A stretch of 64,000 nt of DNA from Pseudomonadota bacterium (GTDB lineage: Bacteria; Pseudomonadota; Gammaproteobacteria; Steroidobacterales; Steroidobacteraceae), in contig JADIZR010000003.1 of the NCBI GenBank assembly GCA_016704655.1, positions 62,001-126,000 on the forward strand. The letters run 5' to 3'. The notes below the pieces were generated by a model. The model had not been told where the DNA came from. It made no database searches and saw only the letters and a list, made by a program, of their open reading frames with translations. Within the stretch, counting starts at the first letter, position 1. Every line of letters starts with the position of its first letter. Shown here one piece after another: positions 8,245-17,301 of this stretch. Made by a program: the position numbers and the translations under genes.

Positions 8245-8917
8245 CACGCACCTTCCTTCGTTTCGCAGCCGCACACCACCGGCGCGTCGAGCCGCTTGCC
8301 ATCCAGCCAGGCCGCCCCGTCACGCATGGCGAGGCGACCCGCCGCAAACCAGCCGACGCAGCGCGGGTAGATCACATGCTCTTCGCGCAGGACGCGCGCG
8401 GCGAGCGAGTCCTCGTCGTCACCCGGCAGGATGGGGACCCTGGCCTGTAAGACCACCGGACCGCCGTCGAGTTCGGGCGTGACGAAATGCACGCTGGCCC
8501 CGTGTTCACGATCGCCCGCCGCGAGCGCGCGGCGGTGCGTGTGCAGACCGGCGTATCGCGGCAGCAGGGAAGGATGAATGTTGAGCATGCGGCCCGAGAA
8601 ACGCAGCACGAACTCGTCGCTCAGGATGCGCATGAAGCCGGCGAGCACCACCAGTTGCGGCGCATGCGACTCCACGATGTCGCCGAGGGCGCGGCCGTAA
8701 GCCTCGCGATCGGGGAAGTCACGGGGCGACAGCACGGACGTGGCGATGCCCCGCGCCCGGGCCCAATCGAGCGCGCCGGCGTCCACGCGGTCGCTGACGA
8801 CGGCCTCGATACGCACGGGCAACTCGCCCGCATCGGCGCGTGCGGCGATGGCCTGAGATTGCTGCCGCGCCCCGACACCAGCACGACGACGCGCAGCAGC
8901 GGAGTTGTGGCCGTCAT
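8244..8917 (-). CDS. purN: Phosphoribosylglycinamide formyltransferase, broken by a 1-base frameshift
   Basis: Transfers a formyl group from 10-formyl-THF to GAR in purine synthesis. The first 21 residues (MTATTPLLRVVVLVSGRGSN) are in one frame and the rest, from QAIAARADAGELPVRIEAVV, in another. Restoring one G on the top strand near 8855 (CTGAGATT to CTGGAGATT) rejoins them. The catalytic part is intact: LSDEFVLRFSGRMLNIHPSL, PRYAGLHTHRRAL, the conserved HFVTPELDGGP. The ATG overlaps the purM stop (ATGA) and the gene's stop overlaps the DUF3108 start, so the operon organisation is intact. A sequencing error is the simplest explanation. Confidence 0.9.
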
Positions 8918-9957
8918 TCGACGATGACGACCTCGCGGCTGCCGGAACGGACGGCGCCGATCACCGCTGCCGTTTCGCCGCAGGCGCGCAGGATTCCGAG
9001 CGCGCGATCGGCTTCGCCCGCGGGCACGCAGATCGTCATGCCCAGGCCGCAATTGAAGGTGCGATACATCTCGTCGCGGGCGATGTTGCCGACGCGCTGC
9101 AGCCAGTCGAAGACGACGGGACGCGGCCACAGCCGGGCATCGATCACGGCCTCGAGTCCGGCCGGCATGACGCGCGGAATGTTGCCGGTCGGGCCGCCGC
9201 CCGTGATGTGCGCGATGTTGTGCACCGGCACCGACTGCTGCAGCAGCTGCAGCACCGACTTCACGTAGATGCGCGTGGGTTCGAGCAGCAGGTCGTACAG
9301 CAGCTTGCCGTCGAGTTGCGTCGTGGGGCCGGCGCCGCTCAGCGCGAGCAGTCGCCGGACCAATGAATAACCGTTCGAATGCGCGCCCGAGGAGGCGAGG
9401 CCGATGATCGCGTCACCCGCACGCGTCCGGGTGCCGTCGATGATCTGGTCCTTTTCGACGAGACCGACACAGAAGCCCGCCAAGTCGTAGTCCTCGCCTT
9501 CGTACATGCCCGGCATTTCGGCGGTTTCACCGCCCACCAGTGCGCACCCGGCCTGCAGGCAGCCTTCGACGATGCCCTTGATCACACGCTCTGCCGTGTC
9601 GACGTCGAGCTTGCCGGTCGCGAAGTAGTCGAGGAAAAAGAGGGGTTCCGCGCCCTGCACGACGACGTCATTGACGCACATCGCGACCAGGTCGATGCCG
9701 ATCGTGTCGTGGCGGCCAGTCTCGATCGCGAGCCGGAGCTTGGTGCCCACGCCATCGGTGCCCGAGACCATGACGGGCCTCTTGTAGCGGTCCAGCGGCA
9801 CTTCGACCAGCGCGCCGAAGCCGCCGATGCCGCCCAGCACTTCGCGGCGCATCGAACGCTTCACGGCGGGCTTGATCCGGTCCACGAGCGCGTCGCCCGC
9901 TTCGATGTCGACGCCGGCGTCGCGATAGGTGGTGCTGCTGGTCGGGCTCTCGGCCAT
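8914..9957 (-). CDS. purM: Phosphoribosylformylglycinamidine cyclo-ligase (AIR synthetase)
   Basis: ATP-dependent closure of FGAM to AIR in purine synthesis, cytoplasmic. The 347 residues carry the PurM signatures: VSGTDGVGTKLRLA, DLVAMCVNDVVVQGAEPLFF, GGETAEMPGMY, GLASSGAHSNGYSL and HITGGGPTGNIPRV. The start at 9957 (MAESPTSSTTYRDAGVD) gives the standard N-terminus; the frame stays open 63 bases further upstream but that part is Pro/Arg-rich and unlike the family. It overlaps purN by four bases and diverges from the DUF2066 gene. Confidence 0.96.
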   Translation of the reverse strand: MAESPTSSTTYRDAGVDIEAGDALVDRIKPAVKRSMRREVLGGIGGFGALVEVPLDRYKRPVMVSGTDGVGTKLRLAIETGRHDTIGIDLVAMCVNDVVVQGAEPLFFLDYFATGKLDVDTAERVIKGIVEGCLQAGCALVGGETAEMPGMYEGEDYDLAGFCVGLVEKDQIIDGTRTRAGDAIIGLASSGAHSNGYSLVRRLLALSGAGPTTQLDGKLLYDLLLEPTRIYVKSVLQLLQQSVPVHNIAHITGGGPTGNIPRVMPAGLEAVIDARLWPRPVVFDWLQRVGNIARDEMYRTFNCGLGMTICVPAGEADRALGILRACGETAAVIGAVRSGSREVVIVE

Positions 9958-10049
9958 TTTTCTCACGCTCCCGGGGGGTGGCGCCCCGGGTCTGGCTCGA
10001 GGCTGTGGTATTTTACACACCGGCCGGCGGCGCCGACTTCCTCCATCAC

Positions 10050-11045
10050 ATGATCGACCACCGCACCAACGTCGTCACCGAGGGACCGGCGCGCAAGCTC
10101 GCGCGCGGGCTGCTCTGCCTGTTGTTGCTGGCGTCACCCCTTGCCTGGGGTGACGTGGCGCTGTACCAGGCCGCGGTGCCGCTGAAGAGTACGGCTGAGG
10201 CCGACCGGGCCGCCGCCTTCGGCGAGGCTCTCAAGATCGCGGCGGTGCGTGCTTCGGGCCGACGGGACGCCGGGGATGCTGCGGCCATTGCCGCGGCGGC
10301 GGCGGACCCCACCCGCTACGTCCAGCAGTATTCGACCACCACCGACCGGATGCTCAAGGTCGGCTTCGATGGCCGTGCCATGGAGCAACTGCTGCAGCAA
10401 GCCGGTTTGCCGTTGTGGCCCTCGGAGCGGCCCACGACCACCGTGCTGCTGTTCGTCCCCGCGATCGCGGGCGGCGCCAGGGCTGTAACCGCGGCAGAGC
10501 GGCCGCCGGAGAGACTGGAAGTCGAACGGGCAGCGCAGGTGCGGGGCGTGCCGGTGACCTGGCCCGCCGAGGCCGTCGATGCAGGCGCGGCGCGAACGCG
10601 TGCGATCAGTGCAGGCGTTGCAGGGGCGGTGCTGGTGGGAACGGCGCGGGCGGGCGGGTATGACTGGACCTTCGGGCACGCCAGCCAGTCCGCACGCGGG
10701 CAAGGCGGTCCCGCGTCGGGTCTGGACCTCGCGGCGGACACCCTGGCAGCGCGCTACGCGCCGGGTTCCACTCGCGGACTCAGCACAGTGTCCGTGCGGA
10801 TCGGCGGACTGGAGGGAGTGCGCCCCTATGCCGCCCTGACAACCTATTTTGACGGCCTGAGCCTCGTGCGGAGCGTGTCGTTACGCGAATTGTCAGGCAG
10901 CACGGCACTGTTCGAACTTGGCGTCCGCGGCGACCTCGAGCTGCTGCGACGAATCTTTGCGCTGGACGGGCGACTCACGCCGGCTCCGCGCACCGAACCG
11001 GCGACGGCCACGCAGGAGGCGCCGGATTTCGTCTGGCAGCCATGA
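10050..11045 (+). CDS. DUF2066 domain protein, exported
   Basis: A 331-residue protein with a signal peptide (KLARGLLCLLLLASPLAWGD) and the DUF2066 architecture: an N-terminal YQAAVPLKSTAEADRAAAF segment, RYVQQYSTTT, DGRAMEQLLQQAGLPLWPSE, then a variable middle and a final repeat-like domain. DUF2066 is of unknown function and is usually found, as here, beside purM and upstream of a CDP-alcohol transferase and hda. The ATG at 10050 leaves a normal signal peptide. Its stop overlaps the next start (ATGA at 11042). Confidence 0.88.
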   Translation: MIDHRTNVVTEGPARKLARGLLCLLLLASPLAWGDVALYQAAVPLKSTAEADRAAAFGEALKIAAVRASGRRDAGDAAAIAAAAADPTRYVQQYSTTTDRMLKVGFDGRAMEQLLQQAGLPLWPSERPTTTVLLFVPAIAGGARAVTAAERPPERLEVERAAQVRGVPVTWPAEAVDAGAARTRAISAGVAGAVLVGTARAGGYDWTFGHASQSARGQGGPASGLDLAADTLAARYAPGSTRGLSTVSVRIGGLEGVRPYAALTTYFDGLSLVRSVSLRELSGSTALFELGVRGDLELLRRIFALDGRLTPAPRTEPATATQEAPDFVWQP

Positions 11046-11611
11046 GCCTGCGACACCTGCCTAACCTGCTGTGCGTCCTGCGCATCCTGATGGTGTACCC
11101 GGTCGCGCACTGGATCCTGCAGGAGCGTTACGCCGACGTGATGCTGCTGTTTGCGGTGGCTGCGTCGACGGACGGACTCGACGGCTTCCTCGCCAAGCGT
11201 TTTGGCTGGACCAGCAAGCTCGGCAAGTTTCTCGATCCGCTCGCCGACAAGCTGCTGCTGCTGACGGTGTTCATCTGCCTGAGCGTGAACGGCGACGTGC
11301 CCTGGTTGCTGACGGGACTCGTCCTGCTGCGCGACCTCGTGATCACTTTCGGCGCCATCACCTACAAGCTGCTGTTCGGCCCGGTCAACGGCGATCCGAC
11401 CATCGCGAGCAAGATCAACACGCTGGCGCAGATCGTCTATTGCCTCGCCGTCGTCGCCGCTGCCGCTTACCAGTGGCCGCCGCAATGGGCCGTGCTCACG
11501 CTCGGTGCGTTCGTGCTGTTTTCCACGTGCGTGAGCGGCATCGATTACACGCTGATCTACGTGCGCCGCGCGCAGGCAGTCGTGCGCGAACGCTCGCCAC
11601 AACGGCACTGA
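11042..11611 (+). CDS. CDP-alcohol phosphatidyltransferase family membrane protein (PgsA-like)
   Basis: An integral inner-membrane enzyme of 189 residues with about five hydrophobic segments. The CDP-alcohol transferase signature is present as DGLDGFLAKRFG followed by GKFLDPLADK, giving the four metal-binding aspartates; the usual Arg of the A-R step is Lys. This family makes phosphatidylglycerol phosphate or related phospholipids from CDP-diacylglycerol. A separate PssA-type enzyme is encoded at 17.3 kb, so this one is more likely a PgsA-like paralogue, but the substrate is not certain. It is coupled to the DUF2066 gene and precedes hda. Confidence 0.88.
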   Translation: MSLRHLPNLLCVLRILMVYPVAHWILQERYADVMLLFAVAASTDGLDGFLAKRFGWTSKLGKFLDPLADKLLLLTVFICLSVNGDVPWLLTGLVLLRDLVITFGAITYKLLFGPVNGDPTIASKINTLAQIVYCLAVVAAAAYQWPPQWAVLTLGAFVLFSTCVSGIDYTLIYVRRAQAVVRERSPQRH

Positions 11612-11627
11612 GCGGTTGTCGCCGGCC

Positions 11628-12320
11628 ATGATGGAGCAGTTGCCCCTGCGCATGCGGTTGCGCGAAACCGCTCGCTTCGCGAGCTTCGTCGTGGGCGAGA
11701 ACGCGCAGGCGTGCGCCGTATTGCAGGGCTCGCGTCCGGCCGCACCGCTCGTCGTCTGGTTGTGGGGCCGCGCAGGCACCGGCAAATCGCATCTGCTGCA
11801 GGCCGCATGCGCGGCTGCCGGCGAGCGTGACGAAGCCGCGGCTTACGTCGATCTGGCGCTGACGCCTTCCAGCGCCATGCTCGAAGGGTGCGACACGCTG
11901 GCGCTCGTCTGCCTCGACGGGCTGGATACCGTCGCTGCGGACGCGGAGTGGAACGCGGCGATCTTTCGGCTGCACACGCTGTTGCAGGACGGCACGGGCC
12001 GGCTCGTCGTTGCCAGCAATGCTCCACCCGCTGGCTTGCCCTTCACGCTGCCTGACCTGCGCTCACGCCTGCTGGCTGCCGACGTGCATCAACTCGTCGA
12101 ACTCGACGAGGCAGGGCAGTGCGAGGCATTGCGCCTGCGCGCAGCCAGTCGTGGGCTCGAGTTGTCGGAGGAGGCGGCGCTGTACCTCGTGCACCGCCTG
12201 CCGCGCGACCTGCATTCGCTGTTTGCCGTGCTCGACCAACTCGACGAAGCATCGCTTGCGGCGCAGCGCAAGCTGACGGTGCCGTTCCTGCGGAACGCAT
12301 TCGAGAAGGGGTGGGGGTAG
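11628..12320 (+). CDS. hda: DnaA regulatory inactivator Hda
   Basis: An AAA+ DnaA paralogue of 230 residues without the DNA-binding domain; with the loaded beta clamp it stimulates DnaA-ATP hydrolysis and so limits re-initiation of replication. Seen here: a clamp-binding-like N-terminus (EQLPLRMRLRE), WLWGRAGTGKSHLLQA as Walker A, CLDGLD in place of Walker B, and VVASNAPP/LRSRL sensor segments. ATG codons at 11628 and 11631 are both possible; a TTG at 11616 would only lengthen the lead. It follows the CDP-alcohol transferase by 16 bases. Confidence 0.9.
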   Translation: MMEQLPLRMRLRETARFASFVVGENAQACAVLQGSRPAAPLVVWLWGRAGTGKSHLLQAACAAAGERDEAAAYVDLALTPSSAMLEGCDTLALVCLDGLDTVAADAEWNAAIFRLHTLLQDGTGRLVVASNAPPAGLPFTLPDLRSRLLAADVHQLVELDEAGQCEALRLRAASRGLELSEEAALYLVHRLPRDLHSLFAVLDQLDEASLAAQRKLTVPFLRNAFEKGWG

Positions 12321-12460
12321 GGGGTCAGGGGATAGTCGGATTGGAGTGGCTAACTCCGGTGGCTCTCACCAATCGCGGGTCGTGGGGCCCCGGGTGCACC
12401 CGGGTCGCCGGCCGGTTGGTCTACACTCGCGCGTCGTTGCATCGCACTGGCGGAGGTCGC

Positions 12461-13110
12461 GTGGACTCGGTCCTGGAATTCTTCCTGCGGGGCTTGATCC
12501 TCGTCCCGGTGACTCTGCTGCCGATCATCAATCCGCTCAGCAGCGCGCCCGTGTTCGCGGCGACCGTCGGCGCCAACCGTGCCATCGCCGGCAAGCTCGC
12601 GCGCCAGGTCGCGGTCAACGCCTGGTTCGTGCTGGTGGGGTCGATGCTCATCGGCACCTACGTGCTGACGCTGTTCGGCATTTCGCTGCCCGTCGTGCGC
12701 ATTGGCGGGGGGCTGCTGGTGGCCGCGACGGCGTGGCGCATGCTGCACCACACCGAGGACGACGACGTGCACGCGGTCGCGGCGCACGACGCCGCGATGC
12801 TGTCGGACGCCGAGATCGTGCAGCGCAGCTTCTTCCCGATCACGTTTCCGCTCTCGACCGGGCGCGGCACCATCGCCGCCTCCATCGCCGCGGTGCCCAG
12901 ATCCCGGCCGAGCCTGCGCTGTATGCCGTCGGCGTACTGGTGGCGGGGCGCTGGGGCCGCCCTTGCGGGCGTGCCTACCTGCAACAACTCGGTTGCGGTG
13001 CTGGCCCGGCTCGGCAAGATCGGCACGCTGGTGCGATCCGGTTGAGGGCCTTCATCCGGCTCTGCATCGGTATCGAGATCATCGGCGGGGGGCCGAGGGG
13101 ACGGACCGCG
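12461..13110 (+). pseudogene. MarC-family membrane protein gene with several frameshifts
   Basis: A GTG at 12461 preceded by a good ribosome-binding site (GGAGG, 12452) opens a MarC/UPF0056-like protein: LPIINPLSSAPVFAA, several hydrophobic helices, then SFFPITFPLSTGRGTIAASI. After about 12890 the family-like sequence jumps between frames: PAEPALYAVGVLVAG in one, NNSVAVLARLGKIGTLV in the other, and AFIRLCIGIEIIGGG back in the first. At least three indels are needed to restore a continuous protein. Either the gene is decaying or this stretch is of poor quality; a C-run follows at 13.13 kb. MarC proteins have six predicted membrane helices and no firmly known transport substrate. Confidence 0.8.
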
Positions 13111-13147
13111 ACCGCACGATCGCGGCGCGATTACCCCCCCCGCCCTG

Positions 13148-13501
13148 TCAGGCACCGCGACGCGCCAACGCCACCACCAGCGCCAGACTCAACACCAGGA
13201 TCGACGCCGCGAGCACGCGGATCGACGGGTTGGCGACCAGCTCGGTCAACGCATAAATGAAGTGGGGCGTGACACAAAGCGTGGCCCAGGCAAATGTGCG
13301 TCGGTTGCGCGCGAGCATGCCCGGCACGGCGATTGCGAGAGGTGTTACCAGGAGCAACACCAGCAACCCGAGCGACACGGCACTGCGTTCACCCTGGCAG
13401 GCGGCCAGCAGCGAGGCGACGGCGAGCAGCGCCAACAGCGTCAGTGCAGCACCGCGCGCGCGACCCGGTCCAGTGGCGTTCGTCGAGAGTGCGTCAGCCA
13501 C
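13148..13501 (-). CDS. DUF2069 small membrane protein
   Basis: A 117-residue protein with three to four hydrophobic segments (ALTLLALLAVASLLAAC, LGLLVLLLVTPLAIAVPGML, and a C-terminal IRVLAASILVLSLALVVAL) and the TFAWATLCVTPHFIYALTEL centre typical of DUF2069. The GTG at 13501 overlaps the wrbA stop (GTGGCTGA), which fits the usual wrbA-DUF2069 coupling. The frame is open 78 bases further but overlaps wrbA. Function is unknown. Confidence 0.87.
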   Translation of the reverse strand: MADALSTNATGPGRARGAALTLLALLAVASLLAACQGERSAVSLGLLVLLLVTPLAIAVPGMLARNRRTFAWATLCVTPHFIYALTELVANPSIRVLAASILVLSLALVVALARRGA

Positions 13502-14102
13502 GGCGCACCGCACCTGCCGCAACGGCCAGTTCAGCGAGTCGCCGGCCCAGCAGTTGCGCGAGCTCGCGCTCGTCGTCACTCAGCTTTGGCTGGGCAGCGC
13601 CCTGCACTACGAGATGCGTCGCTCCATAAGGCGAGCCCCCCGTGCGGGTGCGGTTCAGTGCAGGCGCGGTGAAGGGCAGGCCGACGATGTACATGCCGTG
13701 GTGCAGCAACGGGACCATCATCGTCAGTAACGTGGATTCCTGCCCGCCGTGCATGGACGACGTCGAACTGAAGACTGCCGCGGGTTTGCGGTCAAGCGCG
13801 CCGTTCAACCAGAGCGCGCTGGTTCCGTCCAGGAAGTGCTTGAGCGGTGCTGCCATGTTGCCGAAGCGGGTCGGGCTGCCGAGCGCCAGGCCGTCACACG
13901 CCGTCAGATCGTCGTGCGTTGCGTACGGCGGTCCGGATTCGGGCACGGCTGCGTCGGTGGCTGCAGTGGTCGGCGAAACGGGCGGAACCGTGCGCAACCG
14001 GGCCGAGACGCCGGCGACCGATTCGATGCCGCGCACGACGTGACGAGCCACTTCGGCCGTGGCGCCGTGCCTGGAGTAGTAGAGAACGAGCACTTCGGTC
14101 AT
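13494..14102 (-). CDS. wrbA: NAD(P)H:quinone oxidoreductase of the WrbA type
   Basis: A flavodoxin-like FMN enzyme of 202 residues that reduces quinones by two electrons in the cytoplasm. It shows the FMN phosphate loop VLVLYYSRHGATAEVA, the GSPTRFGNMAAPLKHFLDGT segment, FSSTSSMHGGQE and the C-terminal GGSPYGATH. The start at 14102 (MTEVLVLYYS) puts the FMN loop at the normal place; the 15 codons upstream are not conserved in type. It is followed in coupled fashion by the DUF2069 gene. Confidence 0.94.
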   Translation of the reverse strand: MTEVLVLYYSRHGATAEVARHVVRGIESVAGVSARLRTVPPVSPTTAATDAAVPESGPPYATHDDLTACDGLALGSPTRFGNMAAPLKHFLDGTSALWLNGALDRKPAAVFSSTSSMHGGQESTLLTMMVPLLHHGMYIVGLPFTAPALNRTRTGGSPYGATHLVVQGAAQPKLSDDERELAQLLGRRLAELAVAAGAVRRG

Positions 14103-14177
14103 GGTTGCAGCCGCCCGTGGGTCTGGACGACTCATTTCGTCCGGCATGTGGCGCGCCGGATTCTAGGTCGGCGAGCC

Positions 14178-14206
14178 TTGACGGTACAGGGACCGCTTGT
14201 TACGGT
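14178..14206 (+). promoter_or_regulatory. Possible promoter before the DUF4398 lipoprotein gene
   Basis: TTGACG at 14178-14183 is followed after 17 bases by TACGGT (14201-14206). The -35 box is good, the -10 box weak. It would serve the lipoprotein and acylphosphatase genes, which diverge from wrbA. Confidence 0.3.
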
Positions 14207-14244
14207 CACCCGCGTCCTGCCTTTTCTTACAAGGCTGTTTCCGC

Positions 14245-14556
14245 TTGCCGCGCATCCTTCTGCCGCTCCTGCTGGGCTTTGCACTGCTTTCCGGGGCGGT
14301 CGCGAGCGGTTGTGCCGGTGCACCGGTGCAGGAGATGAGCAATGCCCGGCAGGCGGTTCGCGCCGCGGAGCGCGCAGGCGCCACCGCCGTCGCTCCTGAA
14401 GTCCTGGGCGAGGCCAAGCAATTGCTGAAGAGCGCGGAAAGCCACCTGCGGCGCGGTGATTACCGCAGCGCCCGCGACGAAGCGGAGCTCGCCCGCACCA
14501 GGGCCGTCGAAGCCCGCAGCCTCGCCGAAACCGCAAAGGCCTCGCAGCCGCCTTGA
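14245..14556 (+). CDS. DUF4398 lipoprotein
   Basis: A small lipoprotein of 103 residues. The TTG at 14245 gives a clean lipoprotein signal (PRILLPLLLGFALLSGAVAS) ending in a lipobox with Cys (GCAG). The mature part is an alpha-helical, Ala/Glu/Arg-rich DUF4398 domain (EMSNARQAVRAAERAGA, LLKSAESHLRRGDYRSARDE) resembling a TPR-like helical pair. An upstream TTG at 14197 would only lengthen the signal region. Its stop overlaps the start of the acylphosphatase gene. Probably outer-membrane anchored; role unknown. Confidence 0.82.
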   Translation: MPRILLPLLLGFALLSGAVASGCAGAPVQEMSNARQAVRAAERAGATAVAPEVLGEAKQLLKSAESHLRRGDYRSARDEAELARTRAVEARSLAETAKASQPP

Positions 14557-14832
14557 TCGCACGTCGCTGCTTCGTCGCCGGTCGCGTCCAGGGCGTGTTC
14601 TACCGTGCCAGCACCCGTATCCGTGCCGAATCGCTGGGCGTCACCGGGCATGCGCGCAACCTGCCCGATGGACGAGTCGAAGTTCTCGCCTGTGGCGCAC
14701 CTGCCGCCGTCGACGCGCTCTGCGCACTGGCTCTGGCAAGGCCCCGCCCGCTCGAGCGTCAGCGCGGTGGACATTGAAAATCTCGCCGTGGAATCAGTCC
14801 AACCCTGGCCGCAGGCGTTTCGCACGTCCTGA
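14553..14832 (+). CDS. acyP: Acylphosphatase, frameshifted near its C-terminus
   Basis: Hydrolyses acyl phosphates; small cytoplasmic ferredoxin-like fold. The N-terminal part has the family signature ARRCFVAGRVQGVFYRASTR with the catalytic Arg, then GHARNLPDGRVEVLACG. In that frame the protein stops early after ALARPRPLERQRGGH. The expected C-terminal continuation (WLWQGPARSSVSAVDIE) is found in the next frame from about 14730 to 14832, so removing one base near GCGCACTGG restores a protein of about 92 residues. The TTG start overlaps the stop of the DUF4398 gene (TTGA). Confidence 0.84.
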
Positions 14833-14846
14833 CGCGCACTTCCGGG

Positions 14847-15425
14847 TCAGTTCGCGACGGTCCAGCGCGACGCCAACCGGTCGATCACCAGGTCCGAGTA
14901 GTGCGGCCGGCCCAGGCTGCCGTTGTAGCGCTGCAGCGCCCGCTGGTAATTGCCGCGTTCCTTGCGCAGGTAGTAGCCGAGGATGGTCGTGCCCATGCGG
15001 ACGTTGTCCGGTATGCGCACGAGCTGATCGTTGGTCATGCCGAGTTCGCGCGGCCAGAAGGGCATGACCTGCATCAGGCCCACGGCGCCGGCGGACGAGA
15101 CCGCGTAGCGGTCGAAGCGGCTTTCGACGTCCATCACGGCGAGCACGAGTTCAGGCGGAATGTTGACGCGCTTCGCCTCGCAGTGGACGGCGTGCAGTAT
15201 CTGCTCTCGCTCCCGGTCGTTGTCGACGTAGCGCGTCAGGCGCGGCTCCATCGTTGCGAACCACACCGCCTGCTCGTACTTGTCGTCGAAACAGCGCGTG
15301 GGTTCGATCGCCGCCGCGACGACGCCGCGCAGTTCAGGGTCCATCTGGCGATCGGCGCGGGCGACGGCCCAGGGCAGGGCGCACGCGGCGAACAACAGCA
15401 GGGCGACAGTCGACGTGCGGCGCAT
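14847..15425 (-). CDS. Lytic transglycosylase (SLT domain), exported
   Basis: A 192-residue periplasmic peptidoglycan lytic transglycosylase. The signal peptide (STVALLLFAACALPWAVARA) precedes an SLT/Slt70-type domain with catalytic Glu in VMDVESRFD (about residue 102), GAVGLMQVMPFWP, and the C-terminal RALQRYNGSLGRPHYSD. It would cleave between MurNAc and GlcNAc with formation of the 1,6-anhydro product. It lies 6 bases after proS on the same strand and is convergent with acyP. Confidence 0.92.
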   Translation of the reverse strand: MRRTSTVALLLFAACALPWAVARADRQMDPELRGVVAAAIEPTRCFDDKYEQAVWFATMEPRLTRYVDNDREREQILHAVHCEAKRVNIPPELVLAVMDVESRFDRYAVSSAGAVGLMQVMPFWPRELGMTNDQLVRIPDNVRMGTTILGYYLRKERGNYQRALQRYNGSLGRPHYSDLVIDRLASRWTVAN

Positions 15426-15431
15426 GCAGGC

Positions 15432-17150
15432 TCAGGGGTGCGGGTTGCTCCGCTTTTCGCGCAGGAAGGCCGCCACTTCGGCCAGCGGCACGTCGGCCGC
15501 GAGGCCGTCACGGCGGCGCTTGTATTCGAGCACGCCGCGTTCGAGGCCCTTGTCGCCGATGACGATGCGGTGCGGAATGCCGATGAGCTCGTCGTCGGCA
15601 AACTTCACGCCGGGCCGCGCGTCGCGATCGTCGAGCACGACCTCGAAACCGGCCGCAGTCAACTCCGCGTACAACGCCTCGGTCGCTGCCTGGACGCGGG
15701 CGGATTTTTGCAGGTTGATCGGGATGATGGACACGTCGAAGGGCGCGATGGGTTCCGGCCAGAGGATGCCGCGCTCATCGTGATTCTGTTCGATGGCCGC
15801 CGCTACGACGCGTGTCACACCGATGCCATAACACCCCATCGCCATGGCGACGGACTTGCCCTGCTCGTCGAGCACGGTGGCATTCATGGCTTCGCTGTAC
15901 TTGCGGCCCAGCTGGAAGATGTGGCCGACTTCGATGCCCCGCGCGATGCCGAGCGTGCCCTTGCCGGTCGGGCTCGGGTCGCCGGCGATCACGTTGCGGA
16001 GATCGACGATTTCGCCTTCGGGCAGGTCGCGGCCCCAGTTCACGCAGGTGAAGTGCATGTCGCGCTCGTTGGCGCCGCAGACGAAGTCCGACAGGTGGGC
16101 CGCCGAGCGGTCCACGTAGACCTTGCACTTCAATCCCACGGGTCCGATGAAGCCGGGTTCGCAGCCGGCCGTCGCGAGGACCGCTTCGACGCTCGCCATG
16201 CGTAACGGCGACGCCACGCCCGGCAGCTTCTGCGCCTTCACGGCATTCAGTTCGTGGTCGCCGCGGACGATCATCGCGACGGCGCCACCCTGGTCGCCCT
16301 CGACCAGCAGCGTCTTCGCGCACCTGTCGGCCGTGACGCCGAGGAATTTCGTCAGCTCGTCGATCGTGCGGACTTTCGGCGTCGCGACTTTCTGCAGGGT
16401 CGCAGTCGCTGCGCCCCGCGGCGTCGCAGGCGCCAGTGCTTCAGCCATTTCCAGGTTCGCGGCGTAATCGTCGCCATCGGAGAACGCGATTGCGTCCTCG
16501 CCCGAATCGGCCAGCACGTGGAATTCCTGCGACGCGCTGCCGCCGATGCTGCCCGTATCCGCGCGGACCGCGCGGAACTTCAGCTGCAGGCGCTCGAAGA
16601 TGGCCGTGTACGCGCGGTACATGGCCTGGTATCCCTCCTCGAGCGAGGCGTCATCGAGGTGGAACGAGTACGCGTCCTTCATCGTGAATTCGCGTGCACG
16701 CATCACGCCGAAGCGCGGGCGGATCTCGTCGCGGAACTTGGTCTGGATCTGGTAAAAATTGACCGGCAGCTGGCGGTAGCTCTTCAGTTCCCGACGCGCG
16801 ATGTCCGTGATCACTTCTTCGTGCGTCGGGCCGTAGCAGAACGAGCGGTCGTGCCGGTCCTTGATGCGCAGCAGCTCCGGCCCGAACCTGTCCCAGCGGC
16901 CGGATTCGACCCACAACTCGGCGGGCTGCATGGTCGGCATCAGCACTTCGAACGCACCGGCGCGGTTCATTTCCTCACGAACGATGTTCTCGACCTTGCG
17001 CAGCACCCGCAGGCCGATTGGCAACCAGGTGTACATGCCGCCCGCGAGGCGACGGATCAGGCTGGCCCGCAGCATGAGCTGGTGGCTCACCACCTCGGCA
17101 TCGGCGGGAACGTCGCGCAGGGTCGTCACGGGGTAGGTCGAGAGTCGCAT
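15432..17150 (-). CDS. proS: Prolyl-tRNA synthetase (bacterial type, with editing domain)
   Basis: A class II synthetase of 572 residues. Seen: motif 1 region (LRVLRKVENIVREEMNRAGAF), motif 2 (FRDEIRPRFGVMRAREFTMKD), the inserted Ala-editing domain (about residues 225-400, with GDHELNAVKAQKLPG), motif 3 (GCYGIGVTRVVAAAIEQ) and the C-terminal anticodon-binding domain. The length is normal for the long bacterial type. The start at 17150 (MRLSTYPVTTLRDVPADAEV) matches the family; the open frame upstream is unlike it. It diverges from pssA. Confidence 0.97.
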   Translation of the reverse strand: MRLSTYPVTTLRDVPADAEVVSHQLMLRASLIRRLAGGMYTWLPIGLRVLRKVENIVREEMNRAGAFEVLMPTMQPAELWVESGRWDRFGPELLRIKDRHDRSFCYGPTHEEVITDIARRELKSYRQLPVNFYQIQTKFRDEIRPRFGVMRAREFTMKDAYSFHLDDASLEEGYQAMYRAYTAIFERLQLKFRAVRADTGSIGGSASQEFHVLADSGEDAIAFSDGDDYAANLEMAEALAPATPRGAATATLQKVATPKVRTIDELTKFLGVTADRCAKTLLVEGDQGGAVAMIVRGDHELNAVKAQKLPGVASPLRMASVEAVLATAGCEPGFIGPVGLKCKVYVDRSAAHLSDFVCGANERDMHFTCVNWGRDLPEGEIVDLRNVIAGDPSPTGKGTLGIARGIEVGHIFQLGRKYSEAMNATVLDEQGKSVAMAMGCYGIGVTRVVAAAIEQNHDERGILWPEPIAPFDVSIIPINLQKSARVQAATEALYAELTAAGFEVVLDDRDARPGVKFADDELIGIPHRIVIGDKGLERGVLEYKRRRDGLAADVPLAEVAAFLREKRSNPHP

Positions 17151-17301
17151 TTCGCGTCCGGGCAGCAGAAAAAACGCGTCAATGGTACCAGAGCGGGCCG
17201 CACTTCCCGGCGCGAGCGGGGCGCCTTGCACGGCTGCGTTGTGCGAACACGTCGCGCTACCTATCATGGAGGCCGCTTACACCCGCCAGGTGGCGCCATC
17301 C

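Noticed and set aside
10579..10600. Further copies of the CAGGCGCGG linker at 10.58, 13.66 and 57.10 kb
   Set aside because: They lie within coding sequence, without the loop 16-mer or flanking hairpins, and are expected by chance in GC-rich DNA.
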